A stretch of DNA of 64,000 nt from an uncultured Roseburia sp. GTDB taxonomy: Bacteria > Bacillota > Clostridia > Lachnospirales > Lachnospiraceae. The stretch covers positions 1-64,000 of the forward strand of contig CANOCV010000003.1 in the NCBI GenBank assembly GCA_947564465.1, in the 5' to 3' direction. Shown one piece after another: positions 26,350 to 34,583 of this stretch; the first letter of the stretch is position 1; every line of letters starts with the position of its first letter. The notes under the pieces are model-generated. The model ran no database searches and had not been told where the DNA came from. It was given only the letters and a program-made list of their open reading frames with translations. The translations under genes were made by a program, and so were the position numbers.

Positions 26350-27532
26350 ATAACTCCACCACCTCTCCGGTTTCTACGTTGATTAAGATAAAGAGTCTGC
26401 TAAACTGCTGCATACCTTCTGCTGAAATTTCGAACTGCCAGGTTGGAGTAATATGATTTATGCCATTTTCAATATCCCCTTCGCCCTCTACGTAGAAGCT
26501 ATACACCAACTCCGCATTTAGCACTTGAAATATATGATTTTCGCTCAGGTATCCACTTAGAATCTGCTGTGCCTTTTTGTAATCCACAGCCGGTTTTAGT
26601 TCCTCAATGTAATCCTGTGTCTCGTTTAGCCAGTCGAAGGTTTGGATACCGTTGAGATTGTTTTTTTGGAACATGGTACATTTATCGATGGCTTCAATAT
26701 ATTGTGTGTGTTTGATGTCAGAATTTATGGGAATGCCGCCCGGATCGGAATACAGTTTGATTCCCTGATAATAGAGATTCATGGTAAAGTGATAGGCGTA
26801 ATTTTCCTCAAATTGATAAACCTGCACAGACTTAACCCGATATTCAAATCCAGGTGTGGAGATCAGTGGAAGATCTTTATTTTCCGTCATTGTTTTTTCT
26901 GCAAACGAAATTCCCTCTTCCAGAGATACTTCCTGACCGTCCAGTTGATAGGAAATACCTGTAATATTGTCTTTTCCAATTTCGTAAGTGGCAATCGGAT
27001 CAGAATGTTCATTAATAAGCCATACATACGGACGTTTCCACGTTTCTCCTGTGATGCGTTCCATTACATCCGGCTGGAAGGTGACAATTTGTCGGATTGC
27101 ATCCATTGAAAGATAAAGTGAATCGGAGCAATATATGATATCCCATATTTCTTTATTGTTACTCTCTTCAAGAGGAAGAAACAATGCATTTCCGGTTTCC
27201 CACGTTTCAATCAAGATATCCTTGCCGATGTCAAGTTCTTCTTCTTTTGGCCCGCCATAGGCGGTGATCAGTTTTGGAAATTCTTTATAGATTTTGTCAT
27301 CATTCCAGTCACCTTCGCCCTGGCTGTTCATTTTATATAAACGGCCAGGAAGAGGAATCTCGCTTTCGATCAAGGAGAGGTCAAGATTTGACAGATCACC
27401 CAATACCAGTTCTTCCTGAACCTTTTCTGTTAAGAGATTATTTTCTTCTTCGGATGAAGCGGTCTTTTCGTTGCAGCCGGACAGTAATATTCCGGCAAGA
27501 CAGAAAAAAATAAATGTTTTTTTATAACTCAT
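26342..27532 (-). CDS. Lipoprotein of unknown function in the ABC operon
   Basis: A 396-residue protein with a lipoprotein signal (KKTFIFFCLAGILLSGC, lipobox LLSGC), so it is anchored on the outer face of the membrane. The mature part is acidic and has no family I recognise. It contains a central segment with tryptophans (ETWKRPYVWLINEHSD) and a C-terminal PTWQFEISAEG ... INVETGEVVELYA region reminiscent of PepSY/YycI-type folds, but this is only an impression. GGAGAACAAAC precedes the ATG. It sits between the small secreted protein and the permeases, as an immunity or substrate-handling lipoprotein might. Confidence 0.75.
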   Translation of the reverse strand: MSYKKTFIFFCLAGILLSGCNEKTASSEEENNLLTEKVQEELVLGDLSNLDLSLIESEIPLPGRLYKMNSQGEGDWNDDKIYKEFPKLITAYGGPKEEELDIGKDILIETWETGNALFLPLEESNNKEIWDIIYCSDSLYLSMDAIRQIVTFQPDVMERITGETWKRPYVWLINEHSDPIATYEIGKDNITGISYQLDGQEVSLEEGISFAEKTMTENKDLPLISTPGFEYRVKSVQVYQFEENYAYHFTMNLYYQGIKLYSDPGGIPINSDIKHTQYIEAIDKCTMFQKNNLNGIQTFDWLNETQDYIEELKPAVDYKKAQQILSGYLSENHIFQVLNAELVYSFYVEGEGDIENGINHITPTWQFEISAEGMQQFSRLFILINVETGEVVELYA

Positions 27533-27587
27533 GTTTGTTCTCCATTCGTTTAGTATGTGTTGTAGTTCGGTTGTCGATGTTACATAA

Positions 27588-27621
27588 ATCCCGGTTTTTA
27601 CAAGAATGTAAAAACCGGGAT
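27588..27621 (-). other. Intercistronic hairpin after the small secreted protein gene
   Basis: ATCCCGGTTTTTACA (27588-27602) is perfectly complementary to TGTAAAAACCGGGAT (27607-27621) across a four-base loop. It lies 22 bases after the secreted protein stop and 56 before the lipoprotein gene. With no U-tract it is likely a partial terminator or an mRNA-processing or stability element that keeps the first gene more abundant. A near copy lies at 28344-28377. Confidence 0.7.
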
Positions 27622-27643
27622 ATCAGACTTATCATGTCTTACG

Positions 27644-28048
27644 CTATTTTCTGGCAATGGTTCCTCTGTTATTTGCAGTTTTTCCGGACTTCCATTTCAA
27701 TGTCAGATTAAAAGTAATCGTGGCTCTTTTGTATTTTGGTTTTTCGATATCGTATGTAATATTTTTTTCTGTAACATCTGCGGCCAGACCATATGTACCA
27801 TTTGAAGTGCCATAGGCATTGCCATATATTTCCACACGGTTTGTTGCGGAGTCTCCGGATTTGCTGGTTGTTTTTGCGGTATATCCATTAGAGCTGTAAT
27901 CTAAAGAAGTGGTTCTTGCAACTTCCGAATAATTTGGAGTTGCCGAAAAATTCCAGGTATATGAATCTGCTGCATATACGGATAGAGAACTGACGGTTGT
28001 CAGTGTCAGACATAATGCTACTGCTGCTAATTTTTTAATTGTTTTCAT
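27644..28048 (-). CDS. Small secreted protein of unknown function
   Basis: A 134-residue precursor with a clear signal peptide (KKLAAVALCLTLTTVSSLSVYA, cleavage expected after YAA or YA-A). The mature protein is about 108 residues, rich in Ser, Thr, Tyr, Asn and Lys, free of cysteine, and probably all-beta. It ends in a basic KSGKTANNRGTIARK tail. I do not recognise the family; it is not a clear lactococcin-972 homologue. AGGAGGTAAATGAG precedes the ATG. It is driven by a perfect consensus promoter (28178-28206) through a structured leader, heads an operon with a lipoprotein and an ABC exporter, and is followed by a hairpin. This layout is typical of an abundant secreted effector or bacteriocin-like protein. 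Confidence 0.8.
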   Translation of the reverse strand: MKTIKKLAAVALCLTLTTVSSLSVYAADSYTWNFSATPNYSEVARTTSLDYSSNGYTAKTTSKSGDSATNRVEIYGNAYGTSNGTYGLAADVTEKNITYDIEKPKYKRATITFNLTLKWKSGKTANNRGTIARK

Positions 28049-28074
28049 CTCATTTACCTCCTAGGTTTGTGTGC

Positions 28075-28157
28075 TGTAATACAACAATCCACGTGCCCTA
28101 AAATGGAATACTCCCTGTAACCTCCTCCCCGAACTGAATATGTACTGCTGTATTACA
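28075..28157 (-). promoter_or_regulatory. Structured 5' leader of the small secreted protein mRNA
   Basis: TGTAATACA (28075-28083) is perfectly complementary to TGTATTACA (28149-28157), so the leader transcript can close into a large stem-loop, with an inner CGGGGAGGAGG segment exposed. The true ribosome site (28057-28062) lies just outside the stem. It may stabilise the mRNA or control translation. Confidence 0.45.
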
Positions 28158-28177
28158 TAATATAACTTTTCATTCTT

Positions 28178-28206
28178 ATTATAAAATACAAATAATGATA
28201 TGTCAA
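28178..28206 (-). promoter_or_regulatory. Perfect consensus sigma-A promoter for the secreted protein operon
   Basis: On the minus strand TTGACA (28206-28201), a 17-base spacer and TATAAT (28183-28178). All twelve consensus positions match, predicting strong transcription starting near 28171, about 120 bases ahead of the start codon. Confidence 0.8.
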
Positions 28207-28343
28207 TATAATATATTTAATCATGTACTGATTAAACTATATAAAATCTTGAAGAAACATGATTTAATTGTGTATAAGGGGAAAGAGTCAATTTGCCGTT
28301 CATCTGACATAGGTTGTAAATTAATTGTCCGAGTGATATATAA

Positions 28344-28450
28344 ATCCCGATTTCTACAAAAGTGTAAAAACCGGGATATCAGCGCATGTTATTCTATTAC
28401 TTCCTCCCCGAACGATATAAGTTTCAATGCATAAAACCAATACTATCGAC
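28344..28450 (-). ncRNA. Possible short transcript: orphan promoter-leader-hairpin module
   Basis: Transcription from the perfect promoter at 28457-28485 would start near 28450. It would reach a 15-bp hairpin (28377-28344) that copies the one at 27588-27621. Read on the minus strand, both differences from perfect pairing become G-U wobbles, so all 15 pairs form in RNA; on the plus strand they would be mismatches. The module has a CGGGGAGGA segment like the functional module but only a two-codon reading frame after it. It may be a small RNA or the scar of a deleted gene copy. There is no U-tract, so the 3' end is uncertain. The 660-base gap 28049-28708 holds only the elements listed here. Confidence 0.4.
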
Positions 28451-28456
28451 ACCAAT

Positions 28457-28485
28457 ATTATATAACGGTCACCAATTAATGTCAA
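28457..28485 (-). promoter_or_regulatory. Second perfect consensus sigma-A promoter
   Basis: On the minus strand TTGACA (28485-28480), a 17-base spacer and TATAAT (28462-28457), again a full consensus match. It lies about 280 bases upstream of the other promoter with no gene between them. Confidence 0.75.
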
Positions 28486-28562
28486 TTGAATTTAGAATTT
28501 CTTAATGATGAAAAATGCTTATAATATCATGCTTCACGCCGTGTTTCGCGACATCATTACAG

Positions 28563-28591
28563 TTGCATTTTATAAGAAATAATAGTATAGT
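28563..28591 (+). promoter_or_regulatory. Candidate promoter for truA
   Basis: TTGCAT (28563-28568), a 17-base spacer, TATAGT (28586-28591). It is the only reasonable plus-strand promoter ahead of truA and is followed at once by a terminator-like hairpin. Confidence 0.5.
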
Positions 28592-28603
28592 TGAAACATC
28601 AAG

Positions 28604-28640
28604 TCCCCGGACATTTGCAGATGCGCTGGGGTGTTTTTTG
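28604..28640 (+). terminator. Leader terminator or attenuator ahead of truA
   Basis: CCCC (28605-28608) pairs with GGGG (28628-28631), extended by G-U and G-C pairs and an inner CAT/ATG stem. TGTTTTTTG follows, the form of an intrinsic terminator. It starts within about ten bases of the predicted transcription start. A second hairpin, TAACAGTCAG (28656-28665) with CTGACCTGTTA (28672-28682), follows before the truA ribosome site. Confidence 0.45.
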
Positions 28641-28708
28641 TGATAGAAATACATATAACAGTCAGGACGGGCTGACCTGTTACAAATACATTTCATGATG
28701 GAGCTGCT

Positions 28709-29455
28709 ATGGTAAATTACAAGTTGACAATCGCATACGAGGGAACACGTTACAAGGGCTGGCAGGCGCAGGGCAATACGGACATGACAATACAGGGGAA
28801 GCTTGAGGCAGTGCTTTTAAAAATGTGCGGTTATGAGGTGGAGGTACACGGCTCGGGAAGGACGGACGCGGGCGTGCACGCGCTCGGACAGACTGCCAGC
28901 TTTAAGCTAAAGGAGCGCCGCGCGGAGGGAGAAATCTTATCGTATCTGAACGCTTATCTGCCGGAGGATATAGCGGTGCTGTCCGTCGAGGAAGCGGGGG
29001 AGCGTTTTCATGCCAGACTGTCGGCAAGGCAAAAAACCTACCGTTACCGGATCTGGACTTCGGGAGTGCGGGACGTGTTTGCACGCAGGTACGTCACGGA
29101 GATCAGGGAGCCGTTAAATGTGGAGGCGATGCAAAATGCCGCGTCATACCTCATCGGAACCCACGATTTCACCAGCTTCTGCGGGAACCGCAAATTTAAA
29201 AAATCGGCGGTGCGCACGATTTATAAGATAGAAATTACACAGAAGGAAAAAGAACTTGTGATAGACGTGACCGGAAACGGTTTTCTTCAAAATATGATGC
29301 GCATTCTCGTTGGTACGCTTGTGGAAGCGGGGCGTGGGGACAAGCAGCCTGATAAGATGCAGGAAGTGCTTTTGGGTAAGGACAGAGGGCTTGCCGGAAT
29401 TACCATGCCGGCGAAGGGGCTTTGCCTTATGTCGGTAGAATACGAAGAGGAATGA
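28709..29455 (+). CDS. truA: tRNA pseudouridine synthase A
   Basis: A 248-residue TruA, which isomerises uridines 38-40 in the anticodon arm of many tRNAs. The catalytic aspartate lies in GSGRTDAGVHALGQ. Further conserved motifs are IAYEGTRYKGWQAQ at the start, the Tyr-containing RQKTYRYRIW, HDFTSFC and GNGFLQNMMRILVG near the end. Length is standard. The start has a GGAGCTGCT site just upstream. The recJ-type gene follows after 58 bases, so the two may be co-transcribed. Confidence 0.96.
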   Translation: MVNYKLTIAYEGTRYKGWQAQGNTDMTIQGKLEAVLLKMCGYEVEVHGSGRTDAGVHALGQTASFKLKERRAEGEILSYLNAYLPEDIAVLSVEEAGERFHARLSARQKTYRYRIWTSGVRDVFARRYVTEIREPLNVEAMQNAASYLIGTHDFTSFCGNRKFKKSAVRTIYKIEITQKEKELVIDVTGNGFLQNMMRILVGTLVEAGRGDKQPDKMQEVLLGKDRGLAGITMPAKGLCLMSVEYEEE

Positions 29456-29513
29456 GTCACTGGCCGCACCGGCAGGAGTGAAAGACGGTACACAAAGGAT
29501 TAGGAAAGCGGAA

Positions 29514-31274
29514 ATGGAAAAGTGGATAGAGATAAGAAAAGGCGGGGATTTTGCCGCAATTGGGGAGCGTTTTGGAATCAGTCCGGTGATTGCCAGGCTG
29601 CTGCGCAACCGGGACGTGACAGGAGATGAGGGAATAGAAGTGTATCTGCATGGAGATATTAAGGACATGCATGATCCGCATACAATGAAGGATATAGACA
29701 AAGCGTCGGACATTCTTCTGAAGAAGGCCGCCGAAAAGAAAAAGATCCGCATTATCGGAGATTATGACATTGACGGCATTCATGCAACGTATATATTGTG
29801 GAAAGCCTTAAAAAATATCGGTGCGGATGTGGATTACGCCATACCGGACCGTTTAAGGGACGGATACGGTATCAATGAAAGCCTGATCGAACGGGCGGCA
29901 GCGGAAAATGTGGATACTATTTTGACATGTGATAACGGAATCGCTGCGATTGCCGCCATAGCATATGGAAAGAAATTGAATATGACGGTGATTGTGACCG
30001 ATCATCATGATATTCCGTATACGGAGTGCGACGGAGTAAGGGTATATAAAGACAATCCGGCGGATGCCGTAATCAATCCGAAGCAGCAGGACTGCCCGTA
30101 TCCGTATAAGGAGCTGTGCGGGGCGGCAGTAGCCTACAAGCTGGTACAGGTATTGTATGAAGGCGCAGGGAAAGAGCCGGAAGAAGCATATGAATTTCTG
30201 GAAAACGCGGCCTTTGCCACAGTGGGTGACGTGATGAACCTGACAGGAGAAAACCGTATTTTCGTAAAAGAGGGATTGAGGTCGCTTGCAAACACAAAAA
30301 ACCTTGGCATGCAGGCGTTAATTCGGCAAAACAAGCTGCAGCCGGAGGATATCGGTACATATCATATCGGCTTTGTTTTGGGACCGTGCATGAATGCCAG
30401 CGGCAGGCTTGACACGGCGGTTCACGCCCTGAATCTGCTGCTTGCACAGAACGAAGCGCAGGCGGCGTCAGCGGCAAGCCGTTTGATAGAATTAAATGAC
30501 AGCAGAAAAGCGATGACACAAAAACAGTTAGAGCTTGCAATAGAAGAAATTGAAAAAAACAATCTCTTTCACGATAAGGTCATGGTGATATTTTTGCCGG
30601 ACTGCCATGAGAGCCTCGCCGGAATCATAGCAGGACGCATCAGAGAGAGGTATTACCGTCCGGTGTTTGTGCTGACAAGAGGAGAAGAGGGGATAAAGGG
30701 ATCGGGGCGCTCCATTGAGGAGTATTCCATGTATGAGGAAATGAATAAGACGGCGGATTTGTTTACGAAATTCGGAGGCCATCCGATGGCGGCCGGATTG
30801 TCAATGCCGGAAGAAAATTTAAAAGAATTTAGACAGCGAATCAACGAAAACGCCGGGCTTACCGAGGAGGACTTGACGGAGAAGGTAAGGATAGACGCCG
30901 CACTTCCGATCGCTTATGTGCAAATACCGCTGATTGAGCAGCTTAACGTATTAGCGCCGTTTGGGAAGGGCAATGCAAAGCCGCTGTTTGCGGACAGGGA
31001 CGTCCATATTCGAAGTGCACGGATTTTAGGGAAAAACAGAAATGTGACAAAGCTTGTTTTGGCCGGGGGCGGATGTACGCAAAAAAAGGGCGTTTATTTC
31101 GGCGACGGGGATGCGTTTTTAGAATACCTGACGGGGCGTTTCGGAGGAGACGAGGTAGATGCGATGCTGCGTGGAGAGGGCAGCTCCATAACGATTTCCA
31201 TTGTATATGAAATGTCCGTTGACGATTATAACGGAGCGTACGATCCGCAGATTTTAATCCGGCGGTATCGCTGA
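29514..31274 (+). CDS. recJ: Single-stranded-DNA-specific exonuclease RecJ
   Basis: A 586-residue RecJ of the DHH phosphoesterase superfamily, a 5'-3' ssDNA exonuclease used in recombination and mismatch repair. The metal motifs are present: IGDYDIDGIHAT (I), LTCDNGIAAI, VTDHHDIP (DHH motif) and, in the DHHA1 half, GGHPMAAGLS. A C-terminal OB-like domain follows (IPLIEQLNVLAPFGKGN). The protein is on the short side for RecJ. The frame is open from GTG 29478, but ATG 29514 with AGGAAAG six bases upstream is the more usual start. Confidence 0.93.
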   Translation: MEKWIEIRKGGDFAAIGERFGISPVIARLLRNRDVTGDEGIEVYLHGDIKDMHDPHTMKDIDKASDILLKKAAEKKKIRIIGDYDIDGIHATYILWKALKNIGADVDYAIPDRLRDGYGINESLIERAAAENVDTILTCDNGIAAIAAIAYGKKLNMTVIVTDHHDIPYTECDGVRVYKDNPADAVINPKQQDCPYPYKELCGAAVAYKLVQVLYEGAGKEPEEAYEFLENAAFATVGDVMNLTGENRIFVKEGLRSLANTKNLGMQALIRQNKLQPEDIGTYHIGFVLGPCMNASGRLDTAVHALNLLLAQNEAQAASAASRLIELNDSRKAMTQKQLELAIEEIEKNNLFHDKVMVIFLPDCHESLAGIIAGRIRERYYRPVFVLTRGEEGIKGSGRSIEEYSMYEEMNKTADLFTKFGGHPMAAGLSMPEENLKEFRQRINENAGLTEEDLTEKVRIDAALPIAYVQIPLIEQLNVLAPFGKGNAKPLFADRDVHIRSARILGKNRNVTKLVLAGGGCTQKKGVYFGDGDAFLEYLTGRFGGDEVDAMLRGEGSSITISIVYEMSVDDYNGAYDPQILIRRYR

Positions 31275-31308
31275 CATGTGAAATAATATTGGAAGGAGGG
31301 AAAGGATT

Positions 31309-32259
31309 ATGGCGAGAAAAGAAAATTTTGAATTTTTATCGAAAGATGGAAAAACACACGTTCACGCAGTAAAATGGGCACCGGAGGATAAGGCGTACAG
31401 AGGAATCCTGCAGATCACGCATGGGATGATTGAGTTTATTGAGCGTTATCATGCGTTTGCGGAATTTTTGTGTGAAAACGGATTTCTGGTAGTCGGACAT
31501 GACCATATCGGACACGGGGAGTCCGTATCATCTCAGGAGGATTGGGGGTATTTTGCCCCGGACCACCCAAGCGATATCCTGGTTGAGGATATGCACAGAC
31601 TAAGGCTTATGACACAGGAAAGCGATCCGGGACTTCCGTATTTTATGTTGGGACACAGTATGGGTTCTTATATGCTGCGGAAATATCTTGCGCTGCACGG
31701 GGAAGGGCTGACGGGGGCCGTGATTATGGGAACCGGAAATGTGCCGGATAAGACGACAAAGCTGGGGATTGTTGTGGTAAAGTTTTTGGCAAAATTATTT
31801 GGGTGGCATCACAGGAGCAGGCTTGTGCAAAAACTGTCGTTTGGCGGCGTTTATAAGAAATTTGATTTGGCGGGGGAGGACGTCGCAAACAGCTGGCTGA
31901 CAAAGGATCCGAAGATCGTTGATTTTTATTATCATGAACCGAAGTGTATGTTTACGTTTACCCTAAACGGTTATCTGGGATTGTTTGAGGCGGTGCTTTT
32001 TGATAACCAGCCGGAAAATATAGCGGCGATTCCCAAGGATCTTCCGCTGCTTCTTGTATCCGGCGCCGACGATCCGGTGGGAGATCTGGGCGAGGGCGTG
32101 AAAAGGGTGTACAAGGGATATCGCGAAGCGGGTATTTCCGATGTCACATGCAAGTTATACGAAAATGACAGACACGAGATCTTAAATGAGACGGACCGCG
32201 ATACGGTCTACCGGGATATTCTCGCATGGATGAAGGAGCGTCTTTTGGGGGAATCTTAA
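31309..32259 (+). CDS. Alpha/beta hydrolase, lysophospholipase/monoacylglycerol-lipase type
   Basis: A 316-residue cytosolic serine hydrolase of the Hydrolase_4 group. The sequence has the oxyanion segment THGMIEFIERY, GHDHIGHGES, the nucleophile elbow GHSMGSYML, an acid residue in SGADDPVGD and the catalytic His in NDRHEILNE. Such enzymes cleave monoacylglycerols or lysophospholipids; the true substrate is unknown. GGAAGGAGGGAAAGG precedes the ATG. It follows recJ by 34 bases but is functionally unrelated. Confidence 0.88.
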   Translation: MARKENFEFLSKDGKTHVHAVKWAPEDKAYRGILQITHGMIEFIERYHAFAEFLCENGFLVVGHDHIGHGESVSSQEDWGYFAPDHPSDILVEDMHRLRLMTQESDPGLPYFMLGHSMGSYMLRKYLALHGEGLTGAVIMGTGNVPDKTTKLGIVVVKFLAKLFGWHHRSRLVQKLSFGGVYKKFDLAGEDVANSWLTKDPKIVDFYYHEPKCMFTFTLNGYLGLFEAVLFDNQPENIAAIPKDLPLLLVSGADDPVGDLGEGVKRVYKGYREAGISDVTCKLYENDRHEILNETDRDTVYRDILAWMKERLLGES

Positions 32260-32360
32260 GAAAATCTTTCGAAATATGCTACGGACAAAATAAAAAACAT
32301 ATGGCAGAATGAAAAGAAATTAAAATGTAAATAAAATGTAAACAGGAAGAGGGAAAAACT

Positions 32361-33446
32361 ATGGAAAGAAAATACAGAAAAAGGCTTTTAAGCTTTGTGC
32401 TGGTATGTTTGCTGCTTGTGACGTCCCAGTCAGTGTTTGCCGAAACACCGGATGACGCGGCAGATTTGGACGGTATCACCGCAACGCCGTCCATAGAGCC
32501 GGAGAGTGAAACGGAAAAGGGGGCGGATACAAAGCAGCGGGATACGCAGACAGATACCGAGCAGCCGGATACAGCGGTAAGCCAGACACAGGACGAGGCG
32601 GATGATCACGTTGTGATTGAAGAAAACGATAAGCCGTATCTTGCGCTTGGAGCGGATTTGTCTCCCGAGCAGCAGGCGACAGTGCTCAGCCTTATGGGAA
32701 TTGCCGCGGGAGATCTTGGAAATTATGATGTGACCTATGTGACAAATACCGAGGAGCACACGTATCTTGACGCGTACATTTCCAAGAGTGAAATCGGTTC
32801 AAAGTCCTGGTCATCCGTTGTCATTGTAAAGCGTGACAAGGGAAGCGGAATAAATATTTCCACAAAGAATATTAACTACTGTACAATCGGAATGTATAAA
32901 AATGCGCTTGTCACGGCGGGGATTAAGGATGCGGATATTATCGTGGCGGGGCCGAAGCCGATTTCAGGGACGGCTGCACTGGTAGGAATTTTTAAAGCGT
33001 ATACGGACATGACGGGAAGCAGCCTGTCTAAAGAAAGCATAGATACGGCGTTAAATGAATTGGTGCTGACCGGAAAGCTCGCGGATATTGAGGGTGTAGA
33101 GTCCGAGGATGTCGAGTCAATGGTCGCTTATCTGAAACAGAAGGTGGCAGAGGGAGCCTTAAACGATGAAAAAAGCATCAGCAAGGCAATTGAGGAGGCC
33201 TGCGATGATTTCGACGTATCACTTTCCGACGAGGAAAAAAGTCAGCTGATCGAGCTGATGTTAAAAATCAAAGATTTGGATTTGGATGTAGACAGCTTGA
33301 TCGATCAGGCAAAATCAATCTATGATAAGCTGTCCAATATGGGGTTTGACGCATCTTCAGGCGGTGGAGTGATCGCGAAAATCGGCGAATTTTTCTCCGG
33401 TATTGTGGATGCGGTTAAAAACTTCTTTGCAGGGTTGTTTTCCTGA
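32361..33446 (+). CDS. Secreted DUF1002 (YpuA-like) protein
   Basis: A 361-residue exported protein. The signal peptide is KRLLSFVLVCLLLVTSQSVFAE. An acidic Thr/Gln/Asp-rich linker follows to about residue 85, then the DUF1002 domain beginning ALGADLSPEQQATVLSLMG, with VTNTEEHTYLD, NYCTIGMYKNALVTAG and GPKPISGTAALVGIFKAY. The family is widespread in Firmicutes without an agreed function; YpuA is a B. subtilis member. The C-terminal end (FFSGIVDAVKNFFAGLF) is amphipathic. GGAAGAGGG precedes the ATG. Confidence 0.85.
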   Translation: MERKYRKRLLSFVLVCLLLVTSQSVFAETPDDAADLDGITATPSIEPESETEKGADTKQRDTQTDTEQPDTAVSQTQDEADDHVVIEENDKPYLALGADLSPEQQATVLSLMGIAAGDLGNYDVTYVTNTEEHTYLDAYISKSEIGSKSWSSVVIVKRDKGSGINISTKNINYCTIGMYKNALVTAGIKDADIIVAGPKPISGTAALVGIFKAYTDMTGSSLSKESIDTALNELVLTGKLADIEGVESEDVESMVAYLKQKVAEGALNDEKSISKAIEEACDDFDVSLSDEEKSQLIELMLKIKDLDLDVDSLIDQAKSIYDKLSNMGFDASSGGGVIAKIGEFFSGIVDAVKNFFAGLFS

Positions 33447-33527
33447 TATAACGGCAGGGGGAAGGAAATAACATAAGATTTTGAAAATGTTTGTCAAGTA
33501 AAGTGTGTAAGTTTTTTGTATTTTTAT

Positions 33528-33548
33528 CGGCGGCTATTACAGCCGCCG
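33528..33548. other. Strong hairpin between convergent genes
   Basis: CGGCGGCT (33528-33535) pairs with AGCCGCCG (33541-33548) around ATTAC. It lies between the DUF1002 gene and the minus-strand hydrolase gene, the usual place for a shared terminator, although neither side has a clear U-tract. Confidence 0.5.
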
Positions 33549-33622
33549 CCATTAAAAATTCTCATATTTCACAAGTTCATCGGCTCTGCGTCCGGCTCTG
33601 TGATGATGAAACTATCTTGTAC

Positions 33623-34486
33623 TTACTCAATCAAAAAACCTATAATCATTTTCTTTTCTTCATTCGTCAATTCATTTATGTGTCCTCTATCTTTTAGCAT
33701 ATATCTTTTGCTTTGTGTCCATACCTTTTTGGCTTTAAGCAACACACCCTTAGCGGGAAATAGGCAATCTTTCTCTGCCGCCATAACTAAAACAGGATTT
33801 TGATATTTACAAAGATTTTCGCAGCTTTCATTTTGGGGCATAACGGATTTTATCTTTGCGTTATCAATACTGCAACGGGCAGTTGCTAAAATATCCCCTG
33901 TGATGTTGCTTTCTGTTACTGCCATCGGGAGAATGCATTTAATAAACCATTTTTCTTTGTGTGTGAGCCAGTACATGAGCATTGGAAATGCCATATTTAT
34001 GCTTTTGTATGTAGGGGCATTCTGAATGGCAGACGGCACAATCAATACACTCCGTTGAATGACCTCTGGCGCAACACACATGGCTTTTACTAATATCCCT
34101 GCCCCAAATGAACCACCGAAACAGGCCATTTCATGAAATCCTAAGCCTTTTATTACATCAACCGCCCATTTCCCATAATCTTGATTTCGGGGCGATAAGG
34201 AAACCTCTGCACTTTTGCCAGGATGTCCGATTGTATCAACAGCATAAATGTGAAAGTCGTTCAGTAAAAATCCGCAATATTTCAAATTATATGCGGTTGT
34301 CGCATTGCCGCCATGAAAGACCAGCAGAGGTTTTCCACTCAAATTGCCACATTCGATTACATGCGTTTTTCCAAAAGAAGTATCAACATATAAGTCCGAG
34401 TATGGAATTTTCAAATCTTCCATCTGTCTGTCATACAACTTCCAGACTGCCTTTTTAGATTGTTCGTTTCGATAAATGGATTTCAT
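33623..34486 (-). CDS. Alpha/beta hydrolase in the MerR/ABC operon
   Basis: A 287-residue alpha/beta hydrolase. Conserved elements are LLVFHGGNATTAYN (oxyanion), VDTIGHPGKS, the nucleophile elbow CFGGSFGAG, the acid region AAEKDCLFPAKG and the catalytic His in LKDRGHINE. Similar hydrolases occur with ABC-type resistance cassettes, but no substrate can be assigned. GGAGGAAGAAA precedes the ATG. It is the last gene of a minus-strand operon that begins with a MerR-type regulator. Codon and base use are more AT-rich than the neighbouring recJ and nadE regions, in line with acquisition from elsewhere. Confidence 0.85.
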   Translation of the reverse strand: MKSIYRNEQSKKAVWKLYDRQMEDLKIPYSDLYVDTSFGKTHVIECGNLSGKPLLVFHGGNATTAYNLKYCGFLLNDFHIYAVDTIGHPGKSAEVSLSPRNQDYGKWAVDVIKGLGFHEMACFGGSFGAGILVKAMCVAPEVIQRSVLIVPSAIQNAPTYKSINMAFPMLMYWLTHKEKWFIKCILPMAVTESNITGDILATARCSIDNAKIKSVMPQNESCENLCKYQNPVLVMAAEKDCLFPAKGVLLKAKKVWTQSKRYMLKDRGHINELTNEEKKMIIGFLIE

Positions 34487-34583
34487 TTTCTTCCTCCAGT
34501 CTTCCTAAACAAAATACAAATCTTCCCAGTAGAATAAACATTAGCCAAATCGCATTCCAATATCCCAATCCAGAAATCTGCAT
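34455..34583 (-). CDS. Possible 42-residue membrane peptide
   Basis: ATG 34583 is preceded by AGGAGG with a seven-base spacer and opens a 42-codon frame. It has one hydrophobic stretch (GYWNAIWLMFILLGRFVF) followed by a charged tail, ending inside the start of the hydrolase gene. A good ribosome site and position within an operon favour translation. Against it, another frame over the same bases looks like a decayed gene fragment (34541-34718). It is too short to classify. Confidence 0.35.
   Translation of the reverse strand: MQISGLGYWNAIWLMFILLGRFVFCLGRLEEENEIHLSKRTI

Noticed and set aside
27644..28048. Lactococcin 972-type bacteriocin assignment for the small secreted protein
   Set aside because: Size and operon layout are suggestive, but the typical Gly/Trp/His patterns of that family are absent.
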